Source: Pseudomonas fluorescens
GTDB lineage: Bacteria > Pseudomonadota > Gammaproteobacteria > Pseudomonadales > Pseudomonadaceae
Length of the DNA: 64,000 bases
Assembly: GCF_900215245.1 (NCBI RefSeq)
Contig: NZ_LT907842.1
Coordinates: 6,138,001-6,202,000, forward strand
Reading direction: 5' to 3'
Shown here: positions 6,524 through 14,901 of the stretch, one piece after another
Position numbering within the stretch: position 1 is the first letter of the stretch
How the letters are laid out: each line of letters starts with the position of its first letter
The notes under the pieces: model-generated
What the model was told of the DNA's origin: nothing
Database searches by the model: none
What the model saw: only the letters and a program-made list of their open reading frames with translations
Position numbers and translations under genes: made by a program

Positions 6524-7344
6524 GCATTACCAGGGCTTGCCTGTTTATGGGCATTTCGCGCCAAGCGTATTACAAGCGCAACCGAGCCTTTGATGCGAGA
6601 GTTTGCCAAGACCAGCAGGTAGTGGAATTCGTTCTGGAAAAGCGTCGTCGCCAGCCGAGGCTTGGGACGCGCAAACTACACCACCTGATGGTAATTGAAG
6701 CCGCAGCGGCGCTACGTGTCGGTCGAGACCGCCTGTTTTCCATCTTGCGTGAGGCGCGAGAGCTGGTCCCTCGCAAACGTGCTTATCATAAAACCACGCA
6801 TAGCCATCATCGCTTCCGCCGTCACCCCAACCTACTCAAAGCTGGCCCGGAACAAGTTGTAGCCAGCAGACCTGAGCAGGTTTGGGTCGCAGACATTACC
6901 TATCTCCCAACGCGGGAAAGTGTCGCTTACGTCAGCCTGATAACAGACGCGTACTCCCGCAAAATCGTGGGTCATCATGTGCACGGCAGCCTGCATACGG
7001 AGTCGGTGGTCAGGGCACTGCAGAAGGCTGTTAGTCAGCGAAAATCCAATCAACCGCTCATTCATCATTCAGATCGCGGAGCCCAGTATTGCTCCGATTT
7101 ATACCAACGGATGCATGCCCGGCACGGAATCAGGTGCTCAATGACTGACGGCTATGATTGCTATCAGAACGCGATGGCGGAGAGGATAAATGGGATTTTG
7201 AAGACTGAGTTTTTGCTGCATCGTCCCAAAGACCTGGCGGATGCAGTGAAAATGGTGGATGAATCGGTGCAAATCTACAATCGGGAGCGGCCGCACTTAT
7301 CCCTGAAATACAAAACGCCCGATGCGGTGCATCGGGCGTTTTGA
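6481..7344 (+). CDS. IS3-family transposase OrfB (catalytic part of OrfAB)
   Basis: The frame opens at the slippery site and carries the DDE integrase core. Counted from the first ATG (6547), the catalytic residues are Asp116 (VWVADITYL), Asp176 (IHHSDRGAQY) and Glu212 (NAMAERINGIL), with the D-x35-E spacing of the rve family. Upstream of that ATG the frame already codes for IS3-typical sequence (LSITRACLFMGISRQAYYK), so 6547 is not the true beginning; the protein is made as OrfAB by -1 frameshifting. The last codons form a strong hairpin (7312-7342) that overlaps the stop. Confidence 0.92.
   Translation, partial: ATRQVLSQGQIQDLSITRACLFMGISRQAYYKRNRAFDARVCQDQQVVEFVLEKRRRQPRLGTRKLHHLMVIEAAAALRVGRDRLFSILREARELVPRKRAYHKTTHSHHRFRRHPNLLKAGPEQVVASRPEQVWVADITYLPTRESVAYVSLITDAYSRKIVGHHVHGSLHTESVVRALQKAVSQRKSNQPLIHHSDRGAQYCSDLYQRMHARHGIRCSMTDGYDCYQNAMAERINGILKTEFLLHRPKDLADAVKMVDESVQIYNRERPHLSLKYKTPDAVHRAF
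7312..7342 (+). terminator. Hairpin-terminator overlapping the orfB stop
   Basis: AAAACGCCCGATGC-GGT-GCATCGGGCGTTTT is a perfect inverted repeat that contains the last codons of orfB. It ends with a T4 at the stop codon and could terminate transposase transcription and stop read-through in the opposite direction. Confidence 0.7.
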
Positions 7345-7353
7345 GACTGAAAC

Positions 7354-7381
7354 AGGTGTAAACCTATTTCAGGACTAGACA
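7354..7381 (-). repeat. IS3 right inverted repeat
   Basis: This is the partner of the left terminal repeat; the sequence after it (TAA) repeats the three bases preceding the left end. Confidence 0.85.
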
Positions 7382-7388
7382 TAACGCG

Positions 7389-8408
7389 TCAGTACTGGTT
7401 AGGTTCCATCTCCAGGTCAACCTTGAAGCGTTCAGCAATGTCCTGCTGAATACGCAGCGCCAGGTTGGCAATGTCGTGCCCTGTAGCAGCGCCATAGTTG
7501 ACCAATACGAGCGCCTGCAGCTTGTGCACGCCCGCATCGCCGTCACGAAAGCCCTTCCAGCCAGCCTTGTCGATCAGCCAGCCGGCGGCGAGCTTCATCT
7601 GCCCGTCAGCCTGCGGGTACGCCACCAGGTCCGGATACAACGCCTGCAACTCTGCGGCCAAGGTTTGCGACACCAGCGGGTTCTTGAAGAAACTGCCCGC
7701 ATTGCCCAGCTCTGCCGGGTCCGGCAGTTTTTCGCGGCGGATGCTGCAAATGGCACGGCTCACGTCACTGGGCGTCGCCTCGGTGATGCCCTGCCCGGCC
7801 AGGCGCTGCTGTACCGGGCCGTAGTCGAGTTTCAAGTGACTGGCACGGCTCAAGGCAAAGCGCACACGCAGGATCAGCCAGCGCCCTGTCTCGTGCTTGA
7901 ACAGACTGTCGCGGTAAGCAAAGTTGCACGCTTCGAGGCTGAAATCGCGCAACTCGCCGGTTTGGCGATCCAATGCGGTCAGGCCGGCAAAAACGTCCTT
8001 GATCTCCACACCGTAGGCGCCGATGTTCTGCATCGGCGCAGCACCGACGGTGCCGGGGATCAGGCTGAGGTTTTCCAGGCCGCAGAAACCGTGTTCCAGG
8101 GTCCACAGCACAAACGGATGCCAGGCTTCACCGGCTTCGGCCTCGACCACCACGTGCACGCCATCATCTTGCAGCACGCGAATGCCCTGGGTTGCCATGC
8201 GCAGCACCAACGCCGGGATATCCTGGGTCAACAACACATTGCTGCCACCACCAATCACCAACAGCGGCAACGCCTGTGCGGCAGCGTAGGTCAAGGCTTC
8301 ACGCACATCGGCATCGCTATGGGCCTCGGCGAACAACTGGGCGCGCACGTCAATGCCGAAGCTGTTGAATGGCTTGAGCGATACCTGCGCAAGCACTTGC
8401 AAGGTCAT
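7389..8408 (-). CDS. murB: UDP-N-acetylenolpyruvoylglucosamine reductase (MurB)
   Basis: MurB is the FAD enzyme that reduces UDP-GlcNAc-enolpyruvate to UDP-MurNAc with NADPH in cytoplasmic peptidoglycan synthesis. The 339-residue protein has the FAD-binding segments LPLLVIGGGSNVLL and LSLIPGTVGAAPMQNIGAYG, the type-I YRDSLFK motif, and GNAGSFFKNP with the catalytic proton-donor Ser. Length and motif set match the E. coli type. It is the last gene of a leftward run and overlaps the preceding phosphatase gene by four bases. The IS3 element ends eight bases past its stop, leaving it intact. Confidence 0.96.
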   Translation of the reverse strand: MTLQVLAQVSLKPFNSFGIDVRAQLFAEAHSDADVREALTYAAAQALPLLVIGGGSNVLLTQDIPALVLRMATQGIRVLQDDGVHVVVEAEAGEAWHPFVLWTLEHGFCGLENLSLIPGTVGAAPMQNIGAYGVEIKDVFAGLTALDRQTGELRDFSLEACNFAYRDSLFKHETGRWLILRVRFALSRASHLKLDYGPVQQRLAGQGITEATPSDVSRAICSIRREKLPDPAELGNAGSFFKNPLVSQTLAAELQALYPDLVAYPQADGQMKLAAGWLIDKAGWKGFRDGDAGVHKLQALVLVNYGAATGHDIANLALRIQQDIAERFKVDLEMEPNQY

Positions 8409-8869
8409 AACCGCCCCTTCAATTCGATCACCAATAAATCACAGGCTCGCTCGATCAGGTCCAGAACCCGCTCAAAGCCTTGCTCGCCTTCGTAGTAAGG
8501 GTCTGGCACTTCATCCACCTCGGCGTCATACCGGCGCAGGAACAAGTCCAGCTCCGCCTTGCCTGGCCCGGGGTGCAGCGCCTTGAGATTGCGCAGGTTG
8601 CTGTGGTCCATGGCCAGGATCAGGTCATAGCGCGCAAAGTCAGCGCGGGAAACCTGCTGGGCACGCTGAGCGGACAAGTCGTAGCCCCGCGCCAGTGCCG
8701 CGCGCTGGCTACGCTTGTCCGGTGGGTTGCCGACATGCCATTCACCGGTTCCGGCGGACGCCACCTCAACCTGGTCTGCCAACCCCGCCTCGCGCAATTT
8801 GTGGCGCAGGACGCCCTCAGCGGTGGGCGAACGGCAGATATTGCCCAGGCAGACGAACAAGACCTCCAT
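8405..8869 (-). CDS. Low-molecular-weight protein-tyrosine phosphatase
   Basis: The 154-residue enzyme shows the CX5R(S/T) P-loop at its very N-terminus (VCLGNICRSPTAEG, Cys7 and Arg13) and the general-acid Asp in EVPDPYYEG near the C-terminus, both diagnostic for the LMW-PTP family. These cytoplasmic phosphatases remove phosphate from tyrosine residues; relatives act on polysaccharide-synthesis kinases. Here the gene is embedded among murB, kdsB and lpxK and overlaps both neighbours by 1-4 bases, so it is expressed with envelope-precursor genes. Its substrate is not indicated. Confidence 0.93.
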   Translation of the reverse strand: MEVLFVCLGNICRSPTAEGVLRHKLREAGLADQVEVASAGTGEWHVGNPPDKRSQRAALARGYDLSAQRAQQVSRADFARYDLILAMDHSNLRNLKALHPGPGKAELDLFLRRYDAEVDEVPDPYYEGEQGFERVLDLIERACDLLVIELKGRL

Positions 8870-9633
8870 CAGGCCCCCAGCAGGCGACGAACGCGCTCAA
8901 GGTCTTCCGGGGTGTCGACACCGGCAGGTGGCGCTTCGAAGGCGTCTGCCACATGAATGCGCACGCCGTGCCACAGGGCGCGTAGCTGTTCCAGGGACTC
9001 GGTGTTCTCCAGCCAGCACGGGCCCCAGCTGACGAAGTCATGCAGGAAACCGGCGCGATAGGCATAGATGCCGATATGGCGGCGATACGGCACGCCGTCC
9101 GGCAACACGTCAGGGTTGCTGGCGAAGGCGTCTCGCGCCCACGGCAATGTCGAGCGGCTGAACGTCAGCGCAAGGCCATTGATGTCGCTGACCACCTTCA
9201 CCACGTTCGGGTTGAACAGGGTGGCGATGTCTTCGATCGGTTCGGCCAGGGTCGCCATGCGCGCCTCGCCATGGGCAGCCAGGTTGGCGGCGACCTGATC
9301 GATCACGCTCGGCGGGATCAAGGGCTCGTCACCTTGCACATTGACCACGATCGCATCGGCGGCCAGGCCGAGTTGCGTCGCGACTTCGGCCAGGCGATCA
9401 GTGCCGGAGTTATGGTCTTCGCGGGTTAATAACGCTTCGGCGCCGAAACCCTTACAGGCCTCGATGATGCGCGGGTCATCGGTGGCGACCACAACCCGTT
9501 CGGCGCTGCTTTTACAGGCCTGTTCCCACACCAGCTGGATCATCGGCTTGTTGCCGATCAATTGCAGCGGCTTGCCCGGCAGGCGCGTCGATGCATAGCG
9601 TGATGGGATGACGACGGTAAAGGCTGTGGTCAT
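8869..9633 (-). CDS. kdsB: 3-deoxy-manno-octulosonate cytidylyltransferase
   Basis: KdsB activates Kdo with CTP to CMP-Kdo, the donor for the inner core of lipopolysaccharide. The 254-residue protein begins with the nucleotide-binding motif [17 protein letters not shown], has the Mg-binding [12 protein letters not shown] and the conserved [16 protein letters not shown]. Length is normal. The start overlaps the end of the Trm112-like gene by four bases and its stop overlaps the phosphatase start by one base, so it sits inside a tightly coupled operon with lpxK, which serves the same pathway. Confidence 0.96.
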   Translation of the reverse strand: MTTAFTVVIPSRYASTRLPGKPLQLIGNKPMIQLVWEQACKSSAERVVVATDDPRIIEACKGFGAEALLTREDHNSGTDRLAEVATQLGLAADAIVVNVQGDEPLIPPSVIDQVAANLAAHGEARMATLAEPIEDIATLFNPNVVKVVSDINGLALTFSRSTLPWARDAFASNPDVLPDGVPYRRHIGIYAYRAGFLHDFVSWGPCWLENTESLEQLRALWHGVRIHVADAFEAPPAGVDTPEDLERVRRLLGA

Positions 9634-9815
9634 TTATCCAGGCGCTCATCGGTGGTCAGGGTGCGGGCTTCGCTTTCGAGCATTACCGGGATGCCATCAC
9701 GGATCGGGTAAGCCAGGCCAGCCCCCTTGCTGATCAGCTCGGTTTTGTCGGCGCTGAGCTTTAGCGGGCCTTTGCAGATCGGGCAAGCGAGGATGTCGAG
9801 CAGTTTGGTGTCCAT
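9630..9815 (-). CDS. Trm112 family / YcaR-like protein, 61 aa
   Basis: The start ATG at 9815 ([18 protein letters not shown]) has an AGGAA site seven bases upstream. The product is a small UPF0434/Trm112-type protein with a CPxC pair at the N-terminus, while the second Cys pair of eukaryotic Trm112 is absent, as usual in bacteria. In many proteobacteria it lies between lpxK and kdsB as here. Relatives of Trm112 activate methyltransferases; the bacterial function is not established. Confidence 0.9.
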   Translation of the reverse strand: MDTKLLDILACPICKGPLKLSADKTELISKGAGLAYPIRDGIPVMLESEARTLTTDERLDK

Positions 9816-9838
9816 GAGTATTTCCTGGAAGAAGCGAT

Positions 9839-10849
9839 TTAAGGCAAGAGTCGGGCGGGCAGCAGGCGCATCAGTTGCGTGTCGAACCAGGCCACAAACG
9901 CCGGTGACGGCACTGCATCCACCGCAAGGTACCACCAGTCGGGCTGGGCGAAGGCGCGGCACTTCACCGCGTCCTTTTCGGTCATGACCAGCGGTAACGA
10001 CGGCGTAAAATTCAGGACCTCTGCGCTGTAGGGCGCATGGTCGGCAAACGCATGGGGTATCGGCTGCCAGTGTAGCGTTTCAAGGGTATTGAAGAAACGT
10101 TGCGGGTTACCGATGCCGGCGACCGCATGAACCTGCTGGCCAAGCGGAAAATGATCGACCGGGCGGCGCTCGCCGGTGCTCAAGTTGATCAACGCCGTCG
10201 GTAACAGACGAAAGGCAAAACCATCCTGAGGGTCGGAGCCTGCACCGTTGTACAACAGCGCATCGACGCTGTGCAGGCGTTCCACTGGCTCACGCAACGG
10301 CCCGGCCGGCAGGCAACGGCGGTTACCCAGGCCACGGGCGGCGTCGATCAGCACCAATTCCAGGTCGCGAGCCAGGCGGTAGTGCTGCAGGCCGTCGTCA
10401 GAGAGAATCAGGTCAAGGTGCTCGCTGGCCAGCAGCGCTTGCACCGCGCGGCTACGGTCAGGATCAATCATCAGCGGCACACCGCAGCGCTGCACGATCA
10501 GCAGCGGTTCATCCCCGGCTACCGCTGCGCTGTGGCTGGCCTCGACCCGCCAGGGCAACTGTGGCGGCTTTGCACCGTAACCGCGACTGACCACCCCAAC
10601 ACGCAAGCCACTGCGCTGACAGTGCTGGATCAGCCACAGGATCAACGGCGTCTTGCCCGTGCCACCTACGGTAATATTCCCCACCACCACCACAGGCACC
10701 GGTGATTGGTAGATCTCCCCCTCGCCGGCCACGAAGCGCGCGCGCTTGCGCTGCACCACACGGCGATATAAGCACTCCAACGGCCGCAGCAGCATGAGTG
10801 CCGGATGCCCTTCGTACCAGGCCTTGAGCAGACGATCGGAAATGGCCAT
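9839..10849 (-). CDS. lpxK: Tetraacyldisaccharide 4'-kinase (LpxK)
   Basis: LpxK phosphorylates the 4' position of the lipid A disaccharide at the inner face of the inner membrane. The 336-residue protein has a hydrophobic N-terminal helix (about residues 10-30), the P-loop [13 protein letters not shown] (57-68), VVSRGYGA, and the Asp-rich [16 protein letters not shown] motif. Size is normal. It begins at the last base of exbD and is followed by the Trm112-like gene and kdsB, a conserved order in Pseudomonas. Confidence 0.96.
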   Translation of the reverse strand: MAISDRLLKAWYEGHPALMLLRPLECLYRRVVQRKRARFVAGEGEIYQSPVPVVVVGNITVGGTGKTPLILWLIQHCQRSGLRVGVVSRGYGAKPPQLPWRVEASHSAAVAGDEPLLIVQRCGVPLMIDPDRSRAVQALLASEHLDLILSDDGLQHYRLARDLELVLIDAARGLGNRRCLPAGPLREPVERLHSVDALLYNGAGSDPQDGFAFRLLPTALINLSTGERRPVDHFPLGQQVHAVAGIGNPQRFFNTLETLHWQPIPHAFADHAPYSAEVLNFTPSLPLVMTEKDAVKCRAFAQPDWWYLAVDAVPSPAFVAWFDTQLMRLLPARLLP

Positions 10850-11277
10850 CAGGGTTGGCTCGCCGCCTCGACGGTGGTCATGCGCAGGTGGCTGAAACCC
10901 AGCTTGCCGGCAGCATCCATGGCGGTGATAACGGCTTGGTGCTGGGTTTTGCCGTCCGCACTGATCGACAGCGGCATTTTGGTGTCGCCGCCGGACTCTT
11001 TCTGCAGGGCGTCCATCAGGCTGGCCAGGTCGTTTTTCTCGAGCAATTGGTTATTCACCGAAAAGACGCCGTCGGCACTGATGGCGATGTCCAGTTGCTT
11101 GACTTCCTGGTCTTCGGCCGGCGAGCCGCTCACCGCTTCCGGCAAGTCGACACGCAGCTGGGTTTCCCGGGTGAACGTGGTGGTGACAACAAAAAACAGT
11201 AGCAGGATAAAGACCACGTCGATCAACGACGCCAGGTTGATATCCACGTTCTCCCGTTGCTTGCGGCGAAATTTCAC
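10849..11277 (-). CDS. exbD: Biopolymer transport protein ExbD/TolR family
   Basis: The 142-residue protein has a short basic cytoplasmic head ([20 protein letters not shown]), one transmembrane helix ([15 protein letters not shown], about 20-36) containing the conserved Asp region that uses the proton gradient, and a periplasmic domain. With ExbB it forms a proton-driven motor. It overlaps exbB by four bases and lpxK by one. Because no tonB lies nearby and the pair sits with lpxK and comEC, it may serve envelope functions rather than a particular receptor; this is inference. Confidence 0.9.
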   Translation of the reverse strand: MKFRRKQRENVDINLASLIDVVFILLLFFVVTTTFTRETQLRVDLPEAVSGSPAEDQEVKQLDIAISADGVFSVNNQLLEKNDLASLMDALQKESGGDTKMPLSISADGKTQHQAVITAMDAAGKLGFSHLRMTTVEAASQP

Positions 11278-11909
11278 GCTCGGCCCTCAACGAAATCGAC
11301 ATCACGATCGCCCTGCACCACTTCGACCAGCTTGATGGCTTCCTGCTCCATACCGACCACCAGCTCATCGATGCGACGTTGCAGGAAACGGTGGAAAAAT
11401 ACCGAAGGGATGCCGACCATCAGGCCCGCAGCCGTGGTAATCAACGCCTTGGAGATACCGCCCGCCAGCACGGCGGCGTTAGTGGTCATGCCCGACCCCA
11501 TGAACGAGCTGAAAATATCGATCATGCCCAGCACCGTACCCAACAGGCCGAGCAACGGTGCCATGGCCGCAATGGTGCCAAGCGCGTTGATATAGCGCTC
11601 CATTTCATGGATGACCCGGGCAGCGGCCTCCTCGATGCACTCTTTCATGATCTCTCGACCATGCTTGGAGTTGGCAAGGCCGGCCGCGAGGATTTCACCT
11701 AAAGGCGAGTTGGCGCGTAATTCCTTGAGCTTTTCTTTATCCAGCTGCTTGTTCTTGATCCAGCCCCAGACTTGCCCCAACAGATGCTCAGGCGTTATCC
11801 GGCTGGCGCGCAGGGTCCACAGGCGTTCGGCAATGATGCCAAGGGCGGCGATGGAGCTCAATATAATCGGCAACATCATCCAGCCGCCGGATTTGACCAA
11901 TTCCCACAC
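11274..11909 (-). CDS. exbB: ExbB/TolQ/MotA family proton channel
   Basis: I choose the GTG at 11909 (MWELVKSGGWMMLP, 211 aa) because GAGGGGA lies eight bases upstream and the family starts this way; the frame stays open into the comEC region. Three membrane segments are visible: about residues 11-30, 110-132 (MAPLLGLLGTVLGMIDIF) and 150-175. The conserved Gly-rich second helix and the Thr-containing third helix form the proton path. It is translationally coupled to exbD. Confidence 0.92.
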   Translation of the reverse strand: MWELVKSGGWMMLPIILSSIAALGIIAERLWTLRASRITPEHLLGQVWGWIKNKQLDKEKLKELRANSPLGEILAAGLANSKHGREIMKECIEEAAARVIHEMERYINALGTIAAMAPLLGLLGTVLGMIDIFSSFMGSGMTTNAAVLAGGISKALITTAAGLMVGIPSVFFHRFLQRRIDELVVGMEQEAIKLVEVVQGDRDVDFVEGRA

Positions 11910-12018
11910 AGTGAATGTCCCCTCGAAAAAGTGCGCCACTTTACCATATAGGTTCGCCAGCGTGGTTCGCCGGCCAAAGGCCCGCCGTTCACGGACCAGG
12001 GTCTTTGGTAACCCTGGA

Positions 12019-14244
12019 TTACGGTAACGCCTCGCGCCAGAATCTACGTTGACTACGCGCAACAACCGGTGCTTGGAAGGTACCCAGTTGCAGACGCACG
12101 GCCCCCCGTTCCGCGCTGTCGTAGACTTGGCTGCCCAACGCTTGATAACGCTCCATTACCTGTGGGTGGGGATGACCAAATGCATTGCCACGCCCGCGTG
12201 AGATCAGTACCGAGCTGGGCGCAAGGCGTTGCAGCAAAGGCCAGGATGAGGAGCTGCGGCTGCCATGGTGGGGCGCTTGCAGCCAATCCGTCGGCACCGC
12301 CAGCGGGGATGTGAGGAACGCCCTTTCAGCGGCTTGATCGATATCCCCCGTCAGCAGCAGGCGTTCGCCCTGGGCTTGCACGCGCAACACGCAGGATTTC
12401 GGATTAGGGCTCGTGGCGCCTGACCATTGCCACAGCTCAAACGACACGCCATCCCACTCCCATTGCTCACCACTGATGCAAGGCTGCGTATCGAGAAACG
12501 CCGGCAGCCCTGCGGACTCTCCGCCGACAACCCGCCCGACCGCAAGCGCACGGGCAACCGCGGTGGCGCCGCCGGCATGGTCAGCGTGGGCGTGGCTGAT
12601 CACCATGAGGTCCAGCGCCCCTACCCCCAGTTTTTGCAGCGCCGGCAACACCACGCGCGCACCGAGGTCGGCCGCCCCGGAGCGCGGCCCTGCGTCGTAG
12701 AGCATTGTGTGATGGCGCGTGCGCAGGATCACCGCTTGCCCCTGCCCGACATCCAGTTGCAGCACCTCCACCTGCCCATGCGGCACCAGTGCCCGCGGCG
12801 GAAAGATTGCCACCATCAACATCGGCCAGCCCAGCAGCCGAAACGGCACGCCTTTGGGCAATAGCAATAACACCGCGCCCACAGCGCTTAATAACCAATA
12901 ACCCACGGGCACCTCGGCAGGCACCCAGGCCGAGCGCAGCCCCGCCAACAGCGTCAAGCCCCTGAACAGACCATCAAGCGCTCCACCGGCCAACCACAAC
13001 AAGCCCTCGCCCACCCACGGCACCGCCATAAGCAAGGTCCCCAGCAGTGCCAGAGGCAACACCACCAAGCTGATCCACGGCACGGCAAACAGGTTGGCAA
13101 CCGGCGCGCTGAGGCTGATGGGCAAGCCCTGCACCAGCAATACCGGAAACAAACCGATGGCGATCAACCCTTGGGGACGCGTCCAGGCCTGCCAGATGCG
13201 CCACGGGCCCAAGCGCCCGCTGAACGCCAGAACCAGCACCGCCACGGCTGCAAACGACAACCAGAACCCCGGCTGCAAACTGGCCAACGGCTCCAGCACC
13301 AGCACGCCATCGAGGGCGAGTAATAACGGCCACCACACGCCTAAATGCCGAAAACGCAGACGCCACAGCAATACCAGCCCGACCATCACGCAGGCCCGCT
13401 GCACCGGTACACCGAACCCCGCCAACAGGCCGTAACCGAGCGCAGCGGTAAACGCCAGGCCGCACGCCCACGGCAGCCACGGCAAGGCTCGGGGCCAGCA
13501 ACCGTAGCGTGCCAGCCCGGCTACCAGGCCGTAGATCAACCCCGCGAGCAAGCCGATGTGCTGACCGGAAATCACCAGCAGGTGCACGGTTCCGGTGTCT
13601 TGCAACACCTGCCAATCCGCGGTCGCCAGCCCCGAGCCATCGCCCAGCACCAACGCCGCCAAGCCCGCCTCGCGACCTTGAGCATCAACTGCTTTCAAGC
13701 GCTGCCGGACGCTGTCACGCCAGGCATTGCGGGCCGGCGCCAGGCGTTGGCCATCCTTCACCGAACCGGTGGCCCCCATACGCTGGGCGAGCAACCAGGC
13801 CTCATAGTCAAAGCCATGAAAATTAAGCAGCCCCGCGGGCCGTTTCAAGGTGATCGCCAGCCGCCAGCGCTCGCCGCTGTTTACCGGCGGGCCACCCTGC
13901 CAGGACACTCGGATACGCTGGGGCAACCGAGCCGTACGCGACCGGCCGTCGGCCAATTCGAAGCGCACGCCGGTGCTCGTTTGCTGTGGCAACCCAACCA
14001 CACGGCCCTCTACCCACCGCGTCTGCCCGTCCAGTGCCGGCTGGAGCCGATCATTCAACGCCCATTGCGCGCTGATGCAGGCCCAACCCAACCCCAGCAG
14101 GAAGAACGCCAGCGGGTAGGTGCGAAACGGCAACAGCATCAACGCCAGCACGAACATGGCCAGCAGCCATGCGGTGGGCGGCAGTGCCGGTAGAAATCGC
14201 AGCGTAAGCAATCCAAGTCCGAGCGCGAACATGCCTGTTCTCAT
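12019..14244 (-). CDS. comEC: DNA internalization-related competence protein ComEC/Rec2
   Basis: ComEC forms the inner-membrane channel that carries single-stranded DNA into the cytoplasm during natural transformation. The 741-residue protein has N-terminal hydrophobic helices, a DUF4131 region, the central Competence domain (VISGQHIGLLAGLIYG onward) with many helices, and a C-terminal metallo-beta-lactamase-like domain with HAHADHAGG (about residues 551-559) and a second APHHGSRSSSSWP motif. The reading frame is complete. It precedes exbB with a 109-base gap. Presence of ComEC alone does not prove the strain is naturally competent. Confidence 0.95.
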   Translation of the reverse strand: MRTGMFALGLGLLTLRFLPALPPTAWLLAMFVLALMLLPFRTYPLAFFLLGLGWACISAQWALNDRLQPALDGQTRWVEGRVVGLPQQTSTGVRFELADGRSRTARLPQRIRVSWQGGPPVNSGERWRLAITLKRPAGLLNFHGFDYEAWLLAQRMGATGSVKDGQRLAPARNAWRDSVRQRLKAVDAQGREAGLAALVLGDGSGLATADWQVLQDTGTVHLLVISGQHIGLLAGLIYGLVAGLARYGCWPRALPWLPWACGLAFTAALGYGLLAGFGVPVQRACVMVGLVLLWRLRFRHLGVWWPLLLALDGVLVLEPLASLQPGFWLSFAAVAVLVLAFSGRLGPWRIWQAWTRPQGLIAIGLFPVLLVQGLPISLSAPVANLFAVPWISLVVLPLALLGTLLMAVPWVGEGLLWLAGGALDGLFRGLTLLAGLRSAWVPAEVPVGYWLLSAVGAVLLLLPKGVPFRLLGWPMLMVAIFPPRALVPHGQVEVLQLDVGQGQAVILRTRHHTMLYDAGPRSGAADLGARVVLPALQKLGVGALDLMVISHAHADHAGGATAVARALAVGRVVGGESAGLPAFLDTQPCISGEQWEWDGVSFELWQWSGATSPNPKSCVLRVQAQGERLLLTGDIDQAAERAFLTSPLAVPTDWLQAPHHGSRSSSSWPLLQRLAPSSVLISRGRGNAFGHPHPQVMERYQALGSQVYDSAERGAVRLQLGTFQAPVVARSQRRFWREALP

Positions 14245-14379
14245 GAATCATCCTTTTCAAGTGATTCACTCAGTCTTAGTCGCCCGCTCAGCACGGCCTA
14301 TGATGTTTTGTCACAAAGTCTGAATTTTCTGTTTATAGAATGCGGGCATACTTGCCCCTCGCACTGACCTGGACCCCTT

Positions 14380-14901
14380 ATGCCCCGGCGCCTCTTTAAA
14401 CGGTACATGCCCGATCCCACGAGTATCCGGGAACACAAGTCCTTACGATTTCTCGGCACGTTGCTGCATGACCCGAACCTCTGGCACCTGAACCGGCACT
14501 CCGTCGCGCGCGCTATGGCGGTGGGCCTGTTCGCGGCGTTTATCCCGATTCCGCTGCAGATGTTATTGGCCGCGATCCTGGCGATCGCGGTGCGCGGCAA
14601 TATGCCGATTGCTGTCAGCCTGGTGTGGCTGACCAACCCGATCACCATGCCGGTGGTGTTCTTCTGTACGTACCTGACCGGGGCGTGGCTGATGAACACG
14701 CCGCCACGCAGCTTGCCCGATGACTTGACCTGGGAATGGATCAGCAGCCAGTTGAGCACCCTGTGGCAACCGTTCCTGCTGGGTTCCGTGGTGTGCGGCC
14801 TGGTGCTGGCCGCGCTGGCGTACTGCCTGACGATGGGGTACTGGCGTTGGTGGGTCGCGCACCAGTGGAAGAAGCGCAAGCAGCGTCGCGCTGAAAGCTA
14901 A
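14380..14901 (+). CDS. DUF2062 domain-containing membrane protein
   Basis: The 173-residue protein has the DUF2062 pattern: a basic N-terminus (MPRRLFKRYMPDP), PNLWHLNRHSVARAMAVGLF, then hydrophobic helices including PLQMLLAAILAIAV and the conserved WLTNPITMPVVFF, and a basic C-terminus. It is an inner-membrane protein of unknown function. It diverges from comEC across 135 bases and meets the histidine kinase gene tail to tail with a four-base overlap. Confidence 0.88.
   Translation: MPRRLFKRYMPDPTSIREHKSLRFLGTLLHDPNLWHLNRHSVARAMAVGLFAAFIPIPLQMLLAAILAIAVRGNMPIAVSLVWLTNPITMPVVFFCTYLTGAWLMNTPPRSLPDDLTWEWISSQLSTLWQPFLLGSVVCGLVLAALAYCLTMGYWRWWVAHQWKKRKQRRAES

Larger units (their letters stand above)
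6069..7381 (+). mobile_element. Complete IS3-family insertion sequence, 1313 bp
   Basis: The ends are imperfect inverted repeats starting TGTCCCGTCCTGAATAAGG (left) and TGTCTAGTCCTGAAATAGG (right, read inward); both continue TTTACACCT. The flanks show a 3-bp direct duplication, TAA at 6066-6068 and 7382-7384. Inside are orfA and orfB in the -1 relation usual for IS3. All parts needed for mobility appear intact. The element is inserted between the convergent genes yccA and murB, without breaking either. Confidence 0.93.
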
